From Daphnia carinata (taxonomy: Eukaryota; Arthropoda; Branchiopoda; Diplostraca; Daphniidae): a stretch of 64,000 nt of DNA. The translations under genes and the position numbers were made by a program. Below, one piece after another: positions 1 to 12,365 of this stretch. Location of the stretch: positions 3,381,884-3,445,883 of the forward strand of contig NC_081332.1 of the NCBI RefSeq assembly GCF_022539665.2, read 5' to 3'. Under the pieces are notes generated by a model, which saw only the letters and a list, made by a program, of their open reading frames with translations, did not search any database and was not told where the DNA came from. Each line of letters begins with the position of its first letter. Positions within the stretch are counted from its first letter, which is position 1.

Positions 1-965
1 TCAATTGTTTTCGTGTGTTTTTATTTTCGGGAAAGAAGAACGACGGGCGAAAAAAAAAGGGGATTTTCAGATGAACGACACCAGGTGGCAGCATCCAATT
101 GTACACACCTTTAAATCCTTAAGCCTGAGGGAGAAATAAAGAACATCAAAATGGCATTAAAGACCAACATTTTCCGTTCGTACATTGAAAGAGGTATATA
201 AATAAAAGAACGAATCGATATGTACAGAGCACCGTGATCTCAATTGGCGCAATGACTTCACAATTGATTTATCGGTAGGCCACAATTAGGATAACAATTG
301 ACAGATATATGAAGAGCAATGCGGAAACAACTGGACTTTTGGAAACCTCCTTTTATGTCCCTCCATTCTTCCTCTTTTACACAAGCGAGGGACGTGAGTA
401 TAGAGAAAACGGGACACGTGATCGATACACACACGAACGAACGGGTCGCGTAACGTACGAAAGGGAAACGAAATAAAAACAAAACAATGGTTGGTAGAAA
501 CGTCCTCGAGATTATTGTTATTAATTTGTAATTGGTACCGGAGGGCGCCAGCACATGCTTTGCTCAGAAATATTCCAAAGTGGCGAGGGTGAGCATCTAC
601 TGATGTAGAAGAACACGACGGCTATTAGGGAGGAGGGAATAAAAGAAACAATGCCCTAATTGCATCTATAGCAAAAGGGGAGGAACTCAGAAATAGAGCA
701 ATCCTCCCTTAAAAAAAAAAAAAAAAAGGATGTCTTCCCATCTTTTCGCTATTGTTTTTCCTAGCGTCACTGGGCAACAACTATTGGTTGCCTAGTGCCA
801 ACTTCCCCTCGCAAAAAACAAAGAAAATCGGTTCATTTTGCAAAAAGAAAAATGACTTTTTATAGCACACAAGGGGAAGAGGGATGTATGTAAACTTGTC
901 TAGAATTTAAATATCGATCTCCTTGTACATATCCCCCTTGATTCCACTTCGTCTAGATCCATTCA

Positions 966-993
966 AAAATAAAATAAAATAAAATAAAATAAA
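966..993. repeat. Short AAAAT-type pentanucleotide microsatellite
   Basis: About five direct copies of an AAAAT/AAATA unit are visible. It is a simple sequence repeat in non-coding DNA. Confidence 0.75.
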
Positions 994-1445
994 GTGATCT
1001 GCCTTTTCTTTTTCCGGTTTGTGCAGCGCGCCCGATCTCCATCCGCACCGATGCGTTCACGAAAAAAAAAATAATAATAAAAAACAAGGTCTCTAAATAC
1101 ATGGCAAATCATCCATAAAGAAGTAGCGTTACGTTCCGAAAGATAACTGTGAAAAAGAATTCGTAACGCCCGTTAAAATTGGCTATCGTTTGAAGTTGGT
1201 CCATTTGACCGGGTCCCTTTTTTTTTTTTTTTTTTAATTTTATTATTTTTTTTTTTTTGTTTAATTTTTATTTCCCTTAGTTGCGTCAGTCAAGGAAAGA
1301 AGGAAACGGATGCTAACCATTGCTGATCGTTGGTTATCTGACCAGTGGACTTTTTTTTAAGCAGCCTATCGATTCAGTCCACAGATCTTCTTTCAGCAAA
1401 GGGAAATAAAAAATGGTGAATAGAAAGCAAAAGAAAAAAAAAAGA

Positions 1446-1460
1446 GGGGGGGGGGGGGGG
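1446..1460. repeat. Uninterrupted G15 tract
   Basis: Fifteen consecutive G residues follow an A-rich purine run. It is one of eight pure G or C tracts of at least 11 bases in the first 7.9 kb (others at 2079, 2321, 5061, 5267, 6315, 7388 and 7853). Exact lengths of such tracts are often uncertain in assemblies. Confidence 0.8.
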
Positions 1461-2830
1461 AACATCCTTGGTGACATCGACAGTATTCCCCTTTTTTTTT
1501 TTTTTTTTTACAAAAAGGAATACCGAGAAAAGGAAATTGAACAGTCGGCCGATGAAAAAGGCCCTTCCTAGTAGCGTGACACGACATCATTACGCATCCG
1601 AGCAGACGGCAATCCGTGTACGATGGACTGTACGACATGTCAACAGTGAAATTGCTACATTTTTCTGCGAAAACATCGAACGCAAAGATCGCCATTCGAA
1701 TTCTGGTTTGTAAATGTCAAAGAATTGCACATTTTTTCTCTATTTGTCTACGGGCTTACATTTAAATTTTTTCTTCTTATAAAGTCACGACGGGTGATTT
1801 AAAAAAAAATAAATTAAGCACAAGCCCCGTCTCTCTTCCGTGTTGTTACAAAGTTTAGACCAAGTGAGGGACGAACGGGAGTTGCAAAGTGGCCCCAGAC
1901 AAATGGATTCTATCATTTTATTCATTTTATTCTTTTTATTCTTTTTATCTTTTTAAATTTCTACTTTCCGCTTTGAAATTTGACTTTTAATGTTGTTGTC
2001 ATTGTTATCAAAATAAATAAATGGAATCTGATGGCACGTAGGGCGGAGTTGTAGGGGAGGGTGGAAGGGTTTTAAAGAGGGGGGGGGGGGCCGTCTGGCC
2101 AGACAGGAGCGCATCAAACCGCCCCCGTCTCTTTTTGCCGCTTTTCAATAATAATCGACGAGGCAAATCTCATTCCGGAGTAGAAGGAGAATAAGAGAGT
2201 GAAAGCAAAGAACGGACCGAACTCTCCTTCCCCTCGAAAAAAAGGAAAGAAGCCCCATGTTATTACGGCCCTTGTCAGATGAAATTCAAGAGATAGACGT
2301 GTCACCCGAGAACATCCCTTCCCCCCCCCCCCTTCTTCTCCATCCAATTCGTCTAAAGGTCTACATCATCCAACAGTTCCAGTGGATTGCGGAAGAAAAA
2401 TAAAAACCTTTTTCTTTTTTCCCACTGTCCGAAAGAAAAAAAAAACCGCGGATGGGAACCCGCAGAACGATCAACATTTGACCAATTCAAAAAAAAAAAA
2501 AAGATAAATAATAAAAATAATAAAGCCTCTCTTCGGATTAAATAGAACGGAAGAAAGAATAAACAAATCAAAAATCTCTTTGGACTTTCTGGAAAAACTC
2601 TTTCGTCGCCTGTCATTCCAGCCTTTGCTCTTGAGCCCCGCGATCGAGTATAAGAACAGCACACACACACACACAAAAAAAAATAAGAACTGACGCAGAG
2701 GGGACTTGGAACGCCTCAATCCAACTCGTAGAGAGTAACACAATCAAATCGAAAAGAAATCCCTCTTTCCAATGGAGGAAGAAAAAAAAAATAAATTGTA
2801 TACAGTATAAACATGCTATCAAAAGAAATC

Positions 2831-2852
2831 CTCTCTCTCTCTCTCTCTCTCT
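2831..2852. repeat. (CT)11 microsatellite
   Basis: Eleven CT units are followed closely by a T15-type run, giving a long pyrimidine block. It lies in non-coding DNA. Confidence 0.85.
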
Positions 2853-5060
2853 GTACGCTCTTTTTTTTTTTTTTTCCTATATCGACAGTTGACACAGACA
2901 ACTCCGGAGAGTCTATACATACAAACAACAAACTTACACATGGAGCAAAAAGTCGCACACACAACTAACCTCCCGACCGAACAAAAAAAAAAAAGAGCGA
3001 AATGGTTGGAGGGGACCGTCTATTGGCAGAAGAGAGGCAAACAAGATCGGATATTTCTTATTTATTTTTTTATTTATTTCACATGCGTAGGCGACTAACC
3101 TCCGGTTTCTGTCGTCCGAGCAGCAGAATAAACATCAAAAAGGTATTCAAGGAATCAGAGAAAATCAAACGCAAATAAATACGACCCAAGAACAGCCTTC
3201 GTTTTGCCGAATAAAAGTTTCCGAGGAGATCGAATGAGCGCCGCTCATAAAAAAAATATATAAATAAATACGAGAAGCCCCAGGAAATTCGAATCGTCTG
3301 GTCTTCCCTCCTTTTTTTTTTTTGGTCAGAATTCACAGAGTTCGTCGAAAAAGAAAGGCACAACCCGCAGCAGCCATGTCTAAGGAAATCTTTTATGTCG
3401 AATGCGTATGTCGGACGCCAGTCCGGATATACAGTACATAACGCACAGTCGAGTGGGGAATCCACCCGCCAACGTTTAAAGCTTGCGGGAGGGGGAGAAA
3501 GCACCACAGAAATAAATAAAAAAAAAATACATATCCTACCGCTACATAGCCGTCCATTGTGTTATTCTATCACGCCAATCTGTCCCCCCTCCCCTCTCCA
3601 CTCTATAGGGAATCGAGACGGAAGAAAACATTTAAAAAAAAAAAAAAAAAAAAAGTACAAAGATGCGGGGCGAAAATCAAAACTCCAATGTGTCGATATC
3701 CATAAGGAAATCAAAATGAGATGTGGAAGAGTGTTTACCGATGGTGGCCGGTTCGACATATAGGGGACCGCAAAGGACGTTGGGGAGGGAACGGTCACCC
3801 AGCGCATGTGTTGATAATTACAAACACACAAGAAAAAACTGTGTGTGTGGATGACGCCAGCCGGATGCGAAGTTATACGAAATGAGGGTCGTTAGATGTG
3901 TATATAACGTAGAGTGGGAGCAGGAGCAAGCCGAATTTTATTTTCTCTCTCTTATTTTTCTGTGTGTCTGGTTCAAGGATAGAGAACGTGAAAGAAAAAA
4001 CGGGCGGCGCCGTTTGCGTTGTCTACGGTAAACAAAAAAAGAAAACGCTCCCAATGGGAACACGGACGCTCAACAAATAACGAAACAAAACGCCGCCAAC
4101 CTTTTTTTTATGTTTTAGTTTTTGTTTTTCCGCTAGCGCTTCTGTTCCCTCTTTCTTCAGTTCGACTGTCCAGATAAAATGCCTATACATCGCAAACGCT
4201 GATAGGTAATTTTTTGTTTTCCTTCTTTTCATGTGTTCCAGCTCCTACCGACTTCCTGTGTCCATTCGTAACGTAAAAAAAAAAAAAAAAAAAAAAAAGA
4301 GAAAGAAAAAGCGAAGTTGAAAAATGTTTGACCACAACGCGTGGGCGGCGGCCTTTCATTTCGATACGTAGTGTCTCCTCTATGTGTGGAATTATTGCCG
4401 CCTGTCATTGTATCCCTCTACTGCAATTGCCTCAACTCAACTGTTGAAAATTTTCAGGGATTGTACCGAAAAAAAAAAAAAGATTCAACCGACCGTGTAA
4501 TAGTTCGCTTCTTTTCTCTTTCTAAAAGAAAAAAAAAACTGGGGAAACGATAAACAAGCGCTCGACCGTCAATGGATGAGCACTTGGTGAGGACGGGGCG
4601 AGGGGAGAGAGAGAGTTATAACACGCGCTCCTGCAAGTCTTTTTCTATTTCACCAAGGATTATTATCTACCGGACGAAATCTACTAGCCACCGAAGGGAA
4701 AAAAAAAAAAAAAAAAAAAAAATATGAGAAACGGAAGAGACATGAAAAATAAAATTAATTGTTTTTGAAAATAAAAAAGTTCGGCCTTGTTTAATGCGCT
4801 ACGGTTTAGCAGTGGGGTTATACAGTTGCTGGATTATCGATCGCCTGTTGTGATAACCGAAGGGAAAAAAAAGTGTGTGTGTGTGTGTAACGGGCGAATT
4901 GCCCAAAAAAATAGTCCGGCAGGTCCAAAAAGGCACGGCCAGTTCTTGGCCAGTTGACGATAATTAGACGCAACGAAGCATCAAGAGAAACAGATCGGAC
5001 TCGATCAGCAAAAAGAAAAAAAAAAAAAAAAAATCCTCAACATTTTGATCTCAGAGGAAA

Positions 5061-5075
5061 CCCCCCCCCCCCCCC
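5061..5075. repeat. Uninterrupted C15 tract
   Basis: Fifteen consecutive C residues in non-coding DNA, with a second C12 tract at 5267-5278. The two are separated by mixed sequence, so this is not a tandem array. Confidence 0.8.
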
Positions 5076-8000
5076 TCATCGGTTCTCTTTTCTCTTCCCC
5101 AAAAAAGTAAAGGGAAAAGTGGACAGAAAAATATTAAACCCAATACTTATTGGCATTAAGTCAACAAAAGATCTGATTACAATCAGCTGCCAGAAAACAT
5201 TCCAAACAACCAAACGGAAATGTTTATTCTCTCTTCCCTTTTTTTTTTTTCATTTCCTCTTTTCTTCCCCCCCCCCCCTTTTTTTGTCACCCTCCAAAAA
5301 TACACCACTAGGTGGTGTCTTTGACGGCCATAAGTCCGTTAACACGACCTTAATTAACCCCAGGACCCAACAAAAAACAAAAAAAAAAAACATTTCAAAA
5401 TAATAATAAAAAATGGAAGGAAGACCCAGTAGAAGAAACGGCTTGACTTCGGGATCGTCACGCGCTAGCCGCAAAGAGGTTAACTGCGTGTGAGCAAATG
5501 ATTCATTGCTTTGGCGATACGCCGGCAGGGGTTGCGCACTTACACGCGCGGGAAAAGATTTACACTCAATTTAAAAACCAACAAAAAAAAAGAAGAAATA
5601 GCGACCTTCATTATTTCGAAAAACATGAAAACGCAGCCTATAAGCCAAGATGATCGTCTATTTCTTTTGAAAAGAAAAAAAAAAAATAACTGGATACTTT
5701 ACGGCTGTGTATATTATGCAACGAAGAAAAGAAGAATGGGGAGATCGCGACGTAAAACGATTAGGAGCGGGACTCGCGAGTTGTTAAGTTTGTTCATGTT
5801 ACCGATAAAGTTCCATTAATCAAGAATAACGAGAGTTGGCAGAGAAGCTGAGGGACTACGTCAACTGCGACGAACGAACGAGGTGTGTCCTCTCACGTTC
5901 AGCAAAAATGGAAGGGGAAAAAAGGGGACAGGCAAATACATAAAAAATATAATAATAAAAAAAAAAGAGCGAAAGAGATCGTATTTCGAAACGCTTTGGC
6001 GTCCATAGAGAGGCCACTGCGGCCGTTCATTAATCTCTTTCGTAACATGGGAGTCGCACAGACAGAAAATGGAGAGACCTCTCCAGGACGAACTTCATTA
6101 TTCTTCATGAAATAGTTCCAAGTCATCAATTCAATCAATTTGATTGCCAGCAGCTCTTTACACAAAACATTTCCATCCACTTCTGTTCTTCTCTCTCCCT
6201 ATTTTTCAAACAGCCTACACACACACATCACAATTTCTGATGGCATTATTCGAAATGCGCATAAAAACAATAGAAATATCTTTTTGACACGCCTACATCC
6301 TCATCTCTGATATTCCCCCCCCCCCAAAAAAAATGTATAAAAATAAAAGACTACTGATAAATCAAGAGGATTAAACGACGAGTTGAGAGGAGAATTGCAT
6401 CTAAGAAAAAAAAAAGAAGAAAAGTCTATGACGGACGTCTTCCTCTTTCTCGTCAGTAAAAGAAAAAAACGTCTTACATAATTCAAGCATAGACACATCA
6501 TTGGACGTGTTCGTTTCCCTTTTTCCTACCTCCTACACTGTGTTCAAGTTTCTCTTCAGCCACTGACAAGCTTTTAAAAACCGAGGTCGATGCATTAACA
6601 AAACGATTTGACCATCTGGAAAAAGAAAGAAGTACTCGCTGCACTGCAACCCCTCGAAGATGAGAGGGTGCAGTTAAGACTTGTGTTACGAAAAAAAGAA
6701 ATAAGGGAAATTTCAAATGTAATATACAGACGAACCCTCCGACTTGCACACCCCCATTTTTCGTGTCCCTTATCCTGCACGATCAAGATACCACAAAATA
6801 TATGTTAATGCGACTGACAGGAGAACAACAATCGGATGCGCCAGAGACTGACGAAAGCCATAAATGTGTTTCGTTTACTGTATTACAATACTTAAACGTA
6901 TCCGACGTGAACGACAGCGACAGTCAGAGGGCGCCACCAATTTCCATTCACCCTCCCCATTACTCAATTCAAAATAAAAAAAAAAACACTATCCCTCCCC
7001 CCCTCACACTGAGAGAAAAAACGAAAGGAAATCCTGCTTTCGAGAGTCACTTGTTTTTTTTTTTACATCTCTATTCATCCCCCCTTCTCTTCTCTTTATT
7101 ACATCTGACTCGTGTGTAACATCTAATTGAAACATTCCTAGTTTTGTAAGCAGGTGAAAGAGGGTCGGCGGGAAATAGAGAATGAAAATTTAAAAAAAAA
7201 AAATTGTTTTTGATGTACACAATTATATACTAGTCATTTTTAGGGGGCGCGGTCAAACACACACACATGTACAGAGAATTGGAACTTGATGAGTTCCACC
7301 TTTTTCTTGTTTATGGCCCGTGCCCGGTGCGTATCGAACGAGCACCGGAACTCTGCAAACGGCAGCTTGCGGGATAGAGTGAACGAAGGGGGGGGGGGTT
7401 GCTATTGGCTTGGTGATCCATCAAGTGTTTCCTAATGTTCAGCCAAACTCTTCTTTCTATCTTATTTTTTTTTTTTTTTTTTTTAAGAGTTGCAAGTAAG
7501 AAAAGAAGCAGGAGGCTATCGCAATCTCGACAGGACGAAAAGGAAGAAAAGATACACGACCAACATAAATAGAGCGTCCATTTTATCTTTTAGGCTACGC
7601 ACCAAAGAGTCAAGTTATGCTATTCTTTCTTCTTTAAAAGTTTCCTTCTTTTTTCTCTCTCTACTCTCGAATGGATTGGAAGCCCACACACGGAAACTCG
7701 CCTCCCTTCCGGTTGAACAAGAATCGCTCGATACGTAGCGTTTGGCGTCGAATCGACGATCGTTTCCTATCTGCGCAGCCAACCCCTTTACGTCAAGCCA
7801 GAACAAATAGATCAACCTCATCAAGTCAAACTCATTAATCTCATCATACACTCCCCCCCCCCCCCACCTTCTTTTTTTCTATCCCAATTTTCTAGTTCAC
7901 CAGTTTCAAAAAGATTCATGTTCTTCTTCATAAAAAAAAAAAAAAAAAAAAATCAAAATTCAAACTCATAAATTATACGCCTGTCTCTAACTTTCATAGT

Positions 8001-10703
8001 CCTTTTGATCGTCTCCAGTTTCCCGCTAGGTACAGGGATGTGCGCCTCGTCGATCCGAGGCCGTTTGACGTCAATGACTGGTGACACATTCCGCGGAAGT
8101 TCCGTCGGCCCTGCGAAGCGCTGGAACGCGATGACACTTTTTTTTTAGTGGGGGAGATTGTGAGACTAACGAAGCGAAATGCCCTCTCATCGGTAGGTAT
8201 ACAAACGCACCCCGGGACGGTAAACATGACGCCGTTGCTTGGGATAAACCGATGTCGAAATACAAACTTGGTAGATCGAAAAGAAAGACACCCCTCATGA
8301 TGACAAGTTATTTACAAAAAAAAAAAAAAAGGAGAGCGAGAGGAAGAAAAAGGGTTTGTGTCAACAAGCTCCAGTTTCTGTTGATTGACAACAGTATAAA
8401 GATTAAATTCAAAAATCGAGAGGAAAAAAAAAAAAAAAAAAGGAAATTTTACAAAATTCAGCACGATTCAAAAGCCTATAGACGAGTGTTCATGGGAGTT
8501 TCGATCAAGTTTCTAATTAGTAACAGGCTGAACAGCCAACAGGGAATAAAGCGAGACTTCCTTTTTTTGTTAAAGAAGCAGCAGCAGCGGCTGAAGCTCA
8601 CAAAATGTAAGGCTTCATTAGCGTTGCTGGTCCCTGTCGATGATTAAAATCCTCCAAGGCGTGTACCAACAACGGAAACGGGAGTCAGTAGTCAAGGAAA
8701 CAGGGGCAGAGAAAGAAAGAAAAAAAAAAAAGGGAAACACGCGCGCATACACAAATTGATGTCTAGCGATATAAATATACAGTGCGCTTTCAATCAAGTC
8801 AAAGAAGCCAAAGTTATTCTCGTTTCATTAAGAATAAATAGGAAACACATCAACAACCGACCCATCGTTGCACACGAAAAAAAAAAATAAATAAATAAAA
8901 AATAAAAATACAAAGTCCCGCACTTTGATCCGGCACTCCCGAGGGCGGTTCCGGTAGTGTTCGGGCGGATGAGGAGGGGGTGGAGTAAAGAAGAAGGAAA
9001 GAAAAAAAAAATGACATGATGGCAAGCGGAAGAGGTTTTAAGCCTCTAGTGCACCTTATCTTTCGAGCCAAAGAGCTGTGCCATAGATTGTGTGTGAGTA
9101 AGCAGTAGCAGAAGAAGATGACTCATTGGGAACGAATAGGAGGAGCATTGACGAAGCCCAGCCACTCCACCTTCTTGAGCCGCAGTGAGCCGTACAACAT
9201 TTCTTTCTTAATCCACTCTACTTAAAAGATTACCGAGCCATGTGTCGATTCTGTCCTTAAGACTGTCGACGTCGTTGCCAAAGCGACGAGGAAAGAGGCA
9301 ATTGATGGGTAATTTTATAAGCTGATCATCAGTTTATATCCGCATTAGCCAAAACGACGGACGCATTCCCCCCTTCTCCTCTTTAGCCCGGGAACACGTG
9401 CGTTCGAGCCTGAGACAAGATCAAATTTCTCTTTTTTTATTATTATTATTTTTTCTTGATCGACGGCAACAAAATGGCGAATCGTATTTTCTCCTTTTTA
9501 AAAAAATCAATCAAGGAAATCTACTCTGGCGCCAGGATGACATCAAAACGAAATGAATCAGCAGCGTTAAGCCCGACGTTTGCCGAGGACGATTCAATTA
9601 AACAAATCCCTCGTTTCCCGTTGTGCCTTAGGCATAAACGGAACTGTGAACGGTACAAAATTCAATCCAACTCATCCTGCTTGAAAAAGGGAAAAAAAAA
9701 AAACGACAAACAAATGCTCGAAAAAGCATACATGACTCGATTGGAACGACTTTTCCCGATTGAGGTGTTGAAGGGATTCAAACACAAATAACAAAAAAAA
9801 AAAACATGGAAAGAAACGGAAACGCGTTACGGCTTCCTTAAACATTAGAAAATAGTGATAATAAGGATAACCAGAGTTCGGTGCCATAATTAAATACAGG
9901 ACGCCTCGTGTTACATGGCACGCTCAAACCCACCGTAACGAACAAAAAAAAAACATACGTTGGGTATTCACAGTTTTCAAGGGGCGGAAAGAAAAACGAT
10001 TTCTTGACTTTGAACGCAAAAATTTCTAAGTTCTCTTTCGACGCGGGCATTAAGTACAAGAAATTGTTAGTCTTTTTTTCTTTCTTTTGATTTTTCGAGT
10101 TGATGTAAGAGCCGGTGCAACGGAAGACGCTTGTGGTTAACGAAAGACAACTACTGGGGGCGAGGGGGATGTCGGAAGCAGCATAACTGCTTCATTTAAG
10201 CACTTGGTGCTACTTCTTATTGAAGGGTCGACTAAATGAGAAATTCACTTAGCTAAGCGGTCAATCCCCTTGTTATTATTATTCGATCAACTTTTGCCCC
10301 TGTCCCTTTCGACAAGTCCCGTCACGTCTGACGTACGTGACATCAACGACGAAGTTTCACGGCCACTTCCGTTTTATTTCGAGATCCTGATTCTGATCAG
10401 GTACACTAGAACTTTGTTTTCACATCGAGCTTCCCAAAGAAAGAACAGAAACTCAATTCTTTGGTTTCTGAAGAAAAAGCAAAAAAAAAAGGACGTTTCC
10501 TTACCGAGACTAGGAAAAGACTAGTTCAAACATCGCAAGGTGGCAGCACGAGCCAAAAGAAATTTTTACAAAAATGCTGTGCATGATTGAAAAAGAAATT
10601 CCCCGCCAACATTCAAACGATTTCCTTCAAAATTAAATCACAGGACGAAGGAAAACTGATAAACTAATAGTACAATTCATGTACTGATTTAAAGAAGGTT
10701 ACT

Positions 10704-11030
10704 TCATTTCACAGATTTGCAAGATGAAGGCTGAAAAAGTTGCCTACCTACGTCAAGATGTAAAATAAGGTACATTTGGTAAAGATTGTGGTTGTGGATC
10801 ATTAGGCAAGCTTTATCTACCGTGAAATGGCATTGGTTAGGATTTGCTGTTTGCATCTTACCTTGTGTGTTGTCTTCTGGTTCCCATTTTTTGGTATTCA
10901 ATGACACGAAAGCAGAATGGAATTGTTCTGACCACATGATGACTCTTTCAGAAGGAGAAGGACAAGCAAAGCAAGGGCAATGCCGAAGGCGGTCATCAGT
11001 TTGACGAGCACGTTGAATTACAGTCTCCAT
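10704..11030 (-). CDS. Possible small two-exon minus-strand ORF, unrecognised
   Basis: A minus-strand ATG at about 11030 opens a frame to a strong donor (AAG|GTAAGA) near 10865. A plausible acceptor near 10751 leads in phase to a short last exon ending in TGA at 10704. The product would be about 70 residues, beginning METVIQRARQTDD, with a Cys-Pro-rich stretch and an aromatic motif VIMWSEQFHSAF. The intron also stays open in the same frame. Further upstream on this strand there are well-formed splice sites (acceptor near 11234, donor near 11159, acceptor near 11079) but no frame runs through all of them. I do not recognise the protein. Non-coding transcription or chance is possible. Confidence 0.25.
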   Translation of the reverse strand: METVIQRARQTDDRLRHCPCFACPSPSERVIMWSEQFHSAFVSLNTKKWEPEDNTQGKMQTANPNQCHFTVDKACLMIHNHNLYQMYLILHLDVGRQLFQPSSCKSVK

Positions 11031-11884
11031 AATCACTTGCACAAATAGAAATATTCAATTCTTCCTGCCAATCAATACAATACAAAAGAAAACCAATTAG
11101 AAACTGAATAGGATTAAACCAGGGTAATTGGATACAAATGAACAAATGAAAGCTTACCTCACACACTAATGCACGAATGCCTACGTGTGAACAAGATCGT
11201 AAGAGACTAAAATCTAATTGGGGGCTCGACGACTGATAATGAAAAATGGAGGGAAAAGAAGGGGTACAGAGTTGCCGTCCATTAAACATTTTGCAAAAAA
11301 AAACCTTTTTTTTGCAAAAATGTAATTTAATTAATTGAAAAAATTGCCACTGTAAATACGTTGATTTTTCTGTTAATATGAAAAATAAAATGGATAAAAA
11401 ATTTAAAAAAAAAATTATAATTCGAATTTCACTCGAGATAATGCAACAGCTCTCAGTTCCGTCCAATTGTGTGAAATTTTTTTACCACACCTCCAGGTTA
11501 TTAGCTGATCACCGTAATGGCGGCCATATTTCGACACTAGAAGTATAGTTAACAAAACCCCCATCAAGCCATTCGTTTCATCACTATCAATTCTTTTGGT
11601 ATTGGAGAATAATTAAAACCATGCATGATCAATGGCGTGAGTGAACCATGTATAGCATACTAAAAAAAAAAGATTTCTGAATTGTACTTTCGTTTTTGTT
11701 TGCATGGCCCAGAGGGTAAATAATGATTATACCAGTGTCTTGTGGCAATTATTTGTCTGCGCTTTTACTTCTCGATAACTTTTGGAAACCCTTTTGGCGA
11801 AAAGAAAATCACTGTGAGTTTTCGTTAAAATCTTTTGCCTAAGTATTCCACAATTACAGATATCATTCAAATTTTTAGTATTAC

Positions 11885-12020
11885 CCTTCTTCATCTGCAT
11901 AATCGTTGTAGAAGTGGTCTTGCGTCGTCCTATTACATCCATGCACTCCAGTTTCACACACGATCGCCATTGGCAAGAAGAAACTAAGCAGATGACCAAA
12001 CAACGTGATTTCATGATGGC
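11885..12020 (-). CDS. Possible first exon of a small secreted peptide, unrecognised
   Basis: A strong acceptor (tttaccag) just before about 12023 and a donor (GG|GTAATA) near 11884 bound a minus-strand open segment. An ATG inside it starts MKSRCLVICLVSS, which resembles a short signal peptide, followed by a Cys-containing basic stretch. A second frame through the same exon is also open and reads VCETGVHGCNRTTQDH. Neither joins cleanly to the next candidate exon at 11160-11234 without an early stop. It lies head-to-head with the plus-strand gene starting at 12366. Low confidence that it encodes protein. Confidence 0.18.
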
Positions 12021-12365
12021 CTGGTAAACAGTGAGCCAAGATGAGACTGCCCTCTTACACAATCTTAAACGTCTTCTTGACATGTATTTATCTCCACAAC
12101 GATTGAAATTCATTTCTCAAAAGTTAAACAACCATTCTTTCACAATGTTTAGACTCATTTCGCGAATATGAATTACAAAATTAGAAAAATACTGAGAATT
12201 GTCTGCTCGCCAGCAGTGCTCCAACCGGCCATTTCGCTAACTAGAAACGCTTTTTCATGGATCTGCAGAGACTTAAAATTCCTTCTGCTCAAAACTGGTA
12301 AACAAATCCGCTCATCAATAATTCCTCACCACTTGAATCAAACGTCGACCAGCTGACAAAACAAA

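Larger units (their letters stand above)
1..10700. other. Homopolymer-rich stretch without a convincing gene
   Basis: Dense A and T runs, long pure C or G tracts and short microsatellites fill this stretch. All open frames with an ATG are short and mostly decode homopolymers (Lys, Phe, Pro or Gly runs), as expected by chance. I found no recognisable protein, tRNA or rRNA. Three GC-richer patches stay open on the minus strand without homopolymers, around 7245-7390 and 9128-9215 here and around 22008-22205 further on; they are discussed as a finding. The stretch could be intergenic or a large intron of a gene whose exons lie outside the window. Confidence 0.6.

Noticed and set aside
4954-5403. 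149-codon plus-strand open frame
   Set aside because: It decodes almost entirely homopolymer runs (poly-Lys, Pro, Phe) and crosses C15 and C12 tracts. It resembles no protein and has no splice context.
7328-7352. Inverted repeat CCGGTGC...GCACCGG considered as a tRNA arm or terminator
   Set aside because: A seven-base stem with an 11-base loop and no cloverleaf around it. Too short to support any RNA gene.
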